From NCBI GenBank assembly GCA_025935655.1, contig JAICUV010000034.1, positions 1 through 18,951 of the forward strand: DNA of 18,951 nucleotides, given 5' to 3'. The DNA is from Chloroflexota bacterium (GTDB lineage: Bacteria; Chloroflexota; Limnocylindria; Limnocylindrales; CSP1-4). Below, in pieces: positions 15,025-18,951 of this stretch; the stretch's first letter is position 1; every line of letters begins with the position of its first letter. The notes below the pieces were generated by a model that saw only the letters and a program-made list of their open reading frames with translations, was not told where the DNA came from and made no database searches. The translations under genes were made by a program, and so were the position numbers.

Positions 15025-15243
15025 TTACTTCAGGCGGTACGTGATCCGACCCCGAGTGAGGTCGTATGGAGACAGCTCAACGCGGACGCGGTCGCCGGGC
15101 AGGATGCGGATGAAGTTCATCCGAAGCTTGCCGCTGATGTGCGCGAGGACGCGGTGGCCGTTCTCGAGCTCCACCGCGAACATCGTGTTCGGCAGCGGCT
15201 CGATGACGGTCCCTTCGACTTCGATCGCGTCCTTCTTCGCCAA
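15025..15243 (-). CDS. infA: Translation initiation factor IF-1, TTG start
   Basis: Binds the ribosomal A site during initiation and assists IF-2 and IF-3. 72 residues, the canonical length, one S1-like OB fold. Seen: AKKDAIEVEGTVIEPLPNTM, FAVELENGHRVLAHISGKLR, NFIRILPGDRVRVELSPYD and LTRGRITYR. The start codon is TTG (15243-15241), with GGGAG five bases upstream; an in-frame TGA lies 21 bases further up, so no other start is possible. It heads the alpha-operon genes, following a clear promoter. Confidence 0.98.
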   Translation of the reverse strand: MAKKDAIEVEGTVIEPLPNTMFAVELENGHRVLAHISGKLRMNFIRILPGDRVRVELSPYDLTRGRITYRLK

Positions 15244-15305
15244 CCTGGCTCCCTGGTCCTCTCAGCAATGAGTGCCGACCCGGCTGGGCCGACACACGAA
15301 CGGTG

Positions 15306-15334
15306 AGGATATCAACTCTCGTCGAATCCCACAA
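15306..15334 (-). promoter_or_regulatory. Sigma70-like promoter upstream of infA
   Basis: On the minus strand, TTGTGG (15334-15329) and TATCCT (15311-15306) are separated by exactly 17 bp, within an AT-rich island unlike the rest of the window. The start of transcription would lie near 15300, leaving a leader of roughly 55 bases before infA. It occupies the 104-bp map-infA gap, the only sizeable space in the ribosomal region. It would let infA to rplQ be transcribed independently of the upstream secY-adk-map genes. Confidence 0.65.
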
Positions 15335-15347
15335 CACCCAGGCTCCG

Positions 15348-16139
15348 TCAGACCCTGGTCAGGATCTCCGGCCCGTCCGGGGTGACGGCGATGGTGTGCT
15401 CGAAGTGCGCAGCGAGCGACCCGTCCACCGTGACCACGGTCCAGCGGTCCGGCATCAGCGCCGTCTCCTCGTGCCCCAGCGTGAACATGGGCTCGATGGC
15501 GAGGCAGTGCCCGGGCTCGAGGCGGATCCCCCGGTCCCGGGTGCGGAAGTTGGGGACCGCCGGGTCCTCGTGCATGTCGCGGCCGATGCCGTGGCCGGTG
15601 TAGCCGCGGACGACGCCGTAGCCGCGTTCGAGGGCGATGGCCTCGACCGCGATCCCGATGTCGCCGACGTGGTTGCCGGGGCGCGCCGCGCCGATGCCGG
15701 CCATCATCGCGAGGCGGGTTGCCTCGACGAGGCCGGCGGTCGCGGGCGTCGCGGCCTCGGGACCCCCGCAGATGAAGCTCCGGGCGCCGTCGCCGTTCCA
15801 GTCCTGCCAGATGACGCCCACGTCCACCGACACCACCTGGCCGGACCGCAGCTCCCGGTCGCCGGGGATGCCGTGCACGATCTCGTGGTCGATCGAGATG
15901 CAGCTCGCCCACCGGTAGGCCCGCGGGTCGTCGGGGTTGTAGCGCCGGCCGCCGATGTAGCCCACGAACGACGGGATGCCGCCCGCCTCCCGGATGTGGC
16001 GGTCGGCGAGGGCGTTGATCTCCGCGGTCGAGGCGCCGGGCCGGATGGCGCCCTCGACGAGGGCGAGGACCTCGGCCACGATGCGCCCGGCCGAGCGCAT
16101 CTTCGCGATCTCGGCCTGCGACTTGCGGGTGATCGCCAT
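15348..16139 (-). CDS. map: Methionine aminopeptidase, type I
   Basis: Removes the initiator methionine from nascent proteins. 263 residues. All five metal ligands of the pita-bread fold are seen: Asp106 in SVDVGV, Asp117 in NGDGARSF, His183 in TGHGIGRDMHE, Glu216 in LAIEPMF and Glu247 in HFEHTIAVT; substrate-side His89 is in EIVHGIPG. Compared with the E. coli enzyme there is an insertion of about a dozen residues before the first core strand (GRRYNPDDPRAYRW, about 65-77). Its ATG shares one base with the adk stop (TGATG). Followed by the infA promoter gap. Confidence 0.98.
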   Translation of the reverse strand: MAITRKSQAEIAKMRSAGRIVAEVLALVEGAIRPGASTAEINALADRHIREAGGIPSFVGYIGGRRYNPDDPRAYRWASCISIDHEIVHGIPGDRELRSGQVVSVDVGVIWQDWNGDGARSFICGGPEAATPATAGLVEATRLAMMAGIGAARPGNHVGDIGIAVEAIALERGYGVVRGYTGHGIGRDMHEDPAVPNFRTRDRGIRLEPGHCLAIEPMFTLGHEETALMPDRWTVVTVDGSLAAHFEHTIAVTPDGPEILTRV

Positions 16140-16831
16140 CAGCCGGCAGCGCGCTCCGATGGCTCGCCGGCGGGGCGGATCCCCGCCGCCGCGAGCTCGC
16201 GGTCGATCGCCTCGGCGACGCCGTCGATGGGCAGCAGCCCGTCCACGGTGTGGAGCACGCCCGATGACCGGTAGTGCTCGATGACGTCGGACAGCGCGGA
16301 GAGCTGCTGCGCCATGCGGAGCCGGATGGTGTCGGGCTGGTCGTCCCGCCGCTGGTACAGCTCGGACCCGTCCAGGTCGCAGATCCCGGGGACGTTGGGC
16401 GGGCTGAACACCTCGTGATACGGGTGCCCGGCGGTGCGGCAGATCCAGCGGCCCGACATGCGCCGGACCAGCTCGTCGCCGTGGATGTCGATCAGCACGG
16501 CGGCGGACACCCGCTCGCCGCGATCGACCAGCGCATCGTCGAGCGCTTTCGCCTGCACGGCCGTCCGCGGGAAGCCGTCGAGGATGACGCCATGGCCCGC
16601 GTCCGGGCGGCTGAGCCGCTCGAGCAGCAGGCGCACGGTGATCTCGTCAGGGACGAGCTGCCCCGCGTCCATGTAGCGACGCGCATCCATGCCCAGGGTG
16701 GTCCCATCCCGAACGGCGGCCCGGAACAGGTCCCCGGTGGCGACCACCGGGATCCCGAGCCGATCCGAGAGGAGGGGAGCCTGGGTGCCCTTCCCGGCAC
16801 CAGGGGCGCCGAGAAGAACAACCACGTTCAC
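16139..16831 (-). CDS. adk: Adenylate kinase, GTG start
   Basis: Interconverts ATP plus AMP and two ADP. 230 residues, long form with LID domain. Seen: P-loop GAPGAGKGTQ (8-17), ATGDLFRAAV, ILDGFPRTAVQAKAL, and a LID beginning GRWICRTAGHPYHEVF. In zinc-type Gram-positive enzymes the LID has Cys-x2-Cys, then Cys-x2-Asp. Here Cys131, Cys151 and Asp154 are kept but the second Cys is Ala134, with His136 and His139 close by as possible substitutes. The GTG at 16831-16829 overlaps the secY stop as GTGA; a second GTG two codons later is an alternative. The tail after residue 215 is poorly conserved. Confidence 0.97.
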   Translation of the reverse strand: MNVVVLLGAPGAGKGTQAPLLSDRLGIPVVATGDLFRAAVRDGTTLGMDARRYMDAGQLVPDEITVRLLLERLSRPDAGHGVILDGFPRTAVQAKALDDALVDRGERVSAAVLIDIHGDELVRRMSGRWICRTAGHPYHEVFSPPNVPGICDLDGSELYQRRDDQPDTIRLRMAQQLSALSDVIEHYRSSGVLHTVDGLLPIDGVAEAIDRELAAAGIRPAGEPSERAAG

Positions 16832-18105
16832 CGAATGAAGCCCTCGTACTGGCGGATCAGGAGCTGGGCTTCGAGCTGCTTCATGGTCTCGACGACGACG
16901 CTGACCACGATGAGGATGCCCGTGCCACCCAGCGCGAGACCCTGGAACTGCGGCTGGACGAGGCCGATGAACGGGGGCAGCGCCGCGACGATGCCCAGGA
17001 ACAGGGCGCCGGCGACGGTGATCCGCGTGACCACCCGTGCGAGGTAATCCTGCGTCGGCCGTCCGGGCCGGATGCCCGGGATGAACCCGCCGTTCTTGCG
17101 CAGCTGCTCGGCGGTCTCGTCCGGCTTGAACGTGAACGCCGTGTAGAAGTACGTGAAGCCGACGGTCAGCAGGAAGTAGAGCAGGACGTACAGCCACGAT
17201 CCCTGGCCCAGCCACTGCACCACGCCCTTCGCGATGTCCCCGATGGGGCTCGGCGAGTTGACGAAGTAGCTGGCGATCTGGCTCGGGAACAGCAGGATGC
17301 TCACCGCGAAGATGATCGGGATGACACCCGCCTGGTTGACCCGCAGCGGCAGGAACGTCTGGCCGCCCTGGTACATGCGCCGGCCCCGGACGCGCGAGGC
17401 GTACTGGATGGGGATGCGGCGCTGGCCCTCCTGGATGTAGATGATCACCGCGACGGCGGCGATGCCCAGGATGCCGAACAGGACGAGCCGGGCGAGGTCG
17501 GGGTTGCTGAGGAAGCCCGTGAGCGCGCCGGGGGCGCGGCTGACGATGCCCGCGAAGATGATGAAGCTGATGCCGTTGCCGATCCCCTTCTCGGTGATCA
17601 GCTCGCCCAGCCACATCAGGGTGATCGAGCCCGCCGTGAGGGTCACGATCTGGGTCAGCGTCTCCCAGCTGCCGAGGTCGAACGGCGTGGACAGCACGTT
17701 CTGGCTCGAGAGCAGGGCGAGGAACCCGTACGCCTGGAGGAGCGCCATCGGCACCGCGAGATAGCGCGTGTACTGGTTGATCTTCTGGCGCCCGTACTCG
17801 CCCTCGCGCTGCAGCGACTGGAGCGACGGGACCACGCCCGTCATGAGCTGCATGATGATCGAGGCGTTGATGTACGGGTTCACGCCGAGCGCGACGACCG
17901 AGAAGTTCGTCAGGCCGCCGCCGGAGAACAGGTCCAGCAGCCCGAAGATCTGGTTCGTCTCGAGGAACGTCTTCAGCTGGTCGCTGTTGACGCCCGGGAC
18001 CGGGACGTGCGCGAGCAGCCGGAAGACCACCAGGATCCCGGCGACGTAGAGGATCCGGCGCCGGAGATCCGGCGCCCGGAACGCGTTGAGCAGTGCCTCG
18101 AACAC
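16828..18105 (-). CDS. secY: Preprotein translocase subunit SecY, GTG start
   Basis: Forms the protein-conducting channel in the cytoplasmic membrane. 425 residues, normal, with about ten hydrophobic helices. Seen: NAFRAPDLRRRILYVAGILV, HVPVPGV, the plug region LLDLFSGGGLTNFSVVALGV, NPYINASIIMQLM, GEYGRQKINQYTRYLA, ITEKGIGNGISFIIFAGI, IPIQYASRVRGRRMYQGG and NQAGVIPIIFA. The start is GTG at 18105; it gives the standard N-terminus. No good Shine-Dalgarno is visible in the six-base gap after rplO, so initiation may depend on readthrough from rplO. Order rplO-secY-adk-map-infA is the classical spc arrangement. Confidence 0.99.
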   Translation of the reverse strand: MFEALLNAFRAPDLRRRILYVAGILVVFRLLAHVPVPGVNSDQLKTFLETNQIFGLLDLFSGGGLTNFSVVALGVNPYINASIIMQLMTGVVPSLQSLQREGEYGRQKINQYTRYLAVPMALLQAYGFLALLSSQNVLSTPFDLGSWETLTQIVTLTAGSITLMWLGELITEKGIGNGISFIIFAGIVSRAPGALTGFLSNPDLARLVLFGILGIAAVAVIIYIQEGQRRIPIQYASRVRGRRMYQGGQTFLPLRVNQAGVIPIIFAVSILLFPSQIASYFVNSPSPIGDIAKGVVQWLGQGSWLYVLLYFLLTVGFTYFYTAFTFKPDETAEQLRKNGGFIPGIRPGRPTQDYLARVVTRITVAGALFLGIVAALPPFIGLVQPQFQGLALGGTGILIVVSVVVETMKQLEAQLLIRQYEGFIR

Positions 18106-18111
18106 GGCGCG

Positions 18112-18816
18112 CTAGCCGTTGTCGGCGGGGGCGTCTGCCTCGTCGGCGGACGCATCGGCCTCGTCGACGGCCGCGGCCTCCGGCTCGGGCGCCGGCTCGT
18201 CGGCCACGGGGGCCTCGTCGGCGTCCGCGACGGCCTCGGCCTCGGCGGCCTTGGACGCGCGGGGTGCCTTGGCCGGCTTCGGCGCGGGCGCGTCGTCGGA
18301 CCCGGCCTCGACGCCGAGGGCCGCCATCGGCTCGCTCGGGATCTCGATGACCTGGGCGGTGCCGCCCGCGGCCTCGATCTTCTCCCGGGCGCTCTTCGTG
18401 AACGCGTCGGCGAGCACGAACAGGGTCGTGGTGACCTCGCCCATGCCCAGGATCTTGAGCGGCAGGCGATCGCGGCGAACGAGCCCGGCCTGCTTGAGCG
18501 TGTCGGCGTTGACCGTGACCGGGGCGCCCTTCTGGACCTCCAGCCTGCCCGCCTCGATCGCCGCACTGATCGCGCCGACGTTGACGACCTCGTACTGGAT
18601 GTCGTTGATGTTGCGGAAGCCGCGGAGCTTCGGGATCCGGATGTGCAGGGGGGTCTGGCCGCCCTCGAACCACGCCGGGATCGACGCGCCGGCGCGCGAG
18701 CGCTGGCCCTTCGTGCCGCGGCCCGCGGTCTTGCCCTTGCCGGCCGCGATGCCGCGCCCGACGCGGGTCTTCCGGGTGACCGACCCCTCGGCGGGGTGCA
18801 GGTCGTGGATCTTCAT
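18112..18816 (-). CDS. rplO: 50S ribosomal protein L15 (uL15) with acidic C-terminal extension
   Basis: Late-assembling large-subunit protein. 234 residues against about 145-160 usually. The core (1-160) is normal: MKIHDLHPAEGS, RVGRGIAAGKGKTAGRGTKG, the SRAGASIPAWFEGGQTPLH stretch, RIPKLRGFRNI, and the Gly-rich end LKILGMGEVTTTLFV. From about residue 161 a 74-residue tail of Ala, Asp, Glu, Pro and Val follows, with a small Lys/Pro patch (KPAKAPRASKAAEAEA) and no predicted fold. Composition stays GC-rich like its neighbours and the frame is uninterrupted up to the stop six bases before secY. Its ATG directly abuts the rpmD stop. Confidence 0.98.
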   Translation of the reverse strand: MKIHDLHPAEGSVTRKTRVGRGIAAGKGKTAGRGTKGQRSRAGASIPAWFEGGQTPLHIRIPKLRGFRNINDIQYEVVNVGAISAAIEAGRLEVQKGAPVTVNADTLKQAGLVRRDRLPLKILGMGEVTTTLFVLADAFTKSAREKIEAAGGTAQVIEIPSEPMAALGVEAGSDDAPAPKPAKAPRASKAAEAEAVADADEAPVADEPAPEPEAAAVDEADASADEADAPADNG

Positions 18817-18951
18817 CTACTTGGTCTCCGGGGTCGTCGCGCCCTCGGGCAGCTCCTCGACGGTCACGAGGAAGCGGACCTGGCGGACCATGCCGCGGAC
18901 GGCCTCGTTGTCCGGGAGGACGGACGAGCTGCCGATGCCGTGGAGGCCCAG
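18817..18951 (-). CDS. rpmD: 50S ribosomal protein L30 (uL30), C-terminal part only
   Basis: Only the last 44 codons are in the window; the start lies beyond the right edge. The translation LGLHGIGSSSVLPDNEAVRG, then MVRQVRFLVTVEE, matches the L30 signature LxLxKIGSxV...RGMIxKVxHLV. The last dozen residues (LPEGATTPETK) extend slightly past the usual end. The TAG stop is followed without any gap by the rplO ATG. L30 next to L15 is the universal order in this operon. Confidence 0.9.
   Translation of the reverse strand: MGLHGIGSSSVLPDNEAVRGMVRQVRFLVTVEELPEGATTPETK

Noticed and set aside
8041..15290. Shared 11-base GCCGACCCGGC in the cdaA-TPR and map-infA gaps
   Set aside because: Short and GC-only; expected by chance at this composition, and the flanks do not match.
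15244..15300. Riboswitch or ribosomal-protein leader in the infA 5' region
   Set aside because: Only a short stem with a wobble pair is visible; no known fold could be assigned.

Overview
The window is a gene-dense, very GC-rich stretch in which every supported gene lies on the minus strand. It is read here from high to low coordinates, the direction of transcription. It holds 24 genes, the first (rpmD) and last (alr) cut by the window edges. It joins the distal end of the large ribosomal-protein cluster to a cell-envelope and c-di-AMP cluster. The organism is a bacterium. High GC, a CdaA-type diadenylate cyclase (most actinobacteria use DisA), a CdaA-CdaR-GlmM block, zinc-type uS4 and bL36 proteins and the order rplQ-truA-rplM-rpsI point to a high-GC member of Chloroflexota (perhaps the Limnocylindria/Ellin6529 side). 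That placement is an inference from gene content; an actinobacterium is the main alternative.

Region 1 (18951 to 15348): rpmD (3' end), rplO, secY, adk and map, the end of the spc-type operon. Genes are packed or overlapping (TAG/ATG abutment, GTGA, TGATG). rplO carries a long acidic Ala/Asp/Glu/Pro tail and adk has an altered zinc site in its LID.

Region 2 (15347 to 12105): a clear sigma70-like promoter (TTGTGG-N17-TATCCT) precedes infA (TTG start), rpmJ (37 codons, GTG start), rpsM, rpsK, rpsD, rpoA and rplQ, the alpha operon.

Region 3 (12104 to 10150): truA-rplM-rpsI, flanked on both sides by copies of an 82-83 bp intergenic repeat in inverted orientation. This repeat is the least explained structure in the window. 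Hairpins without U-tracts follow rplQ and rpsI.

Region 4 (10149 to 1): argF, a TPR protein of unknown role, cdaA, cdaR, glmM, glmS, acpS, nnrD and alr. GlmS and GlmM make glucosamine-6-phosphate and then glucosamine-1-phosphate, Alr makes D-alanine for peptidoglycan, and CdaA/CdaR make and modulate c-di-AMP. AcpS primes acyl carrier protein for lipid synthesis and NnrD repairs hydrated NAD(P)H. A near-leaderless promoter with a 10-bp palindrome sits directly before cdaA. Several junctions are 4-nt stop/start overlaps, including an apparent CTG start for alr. No tRNA, rRNA, CRISPR array, insertion sequence or prophage gene was seen. The window is mostly core housekeeping; the unusual parts are the repeat pair, protein tails and start signals.
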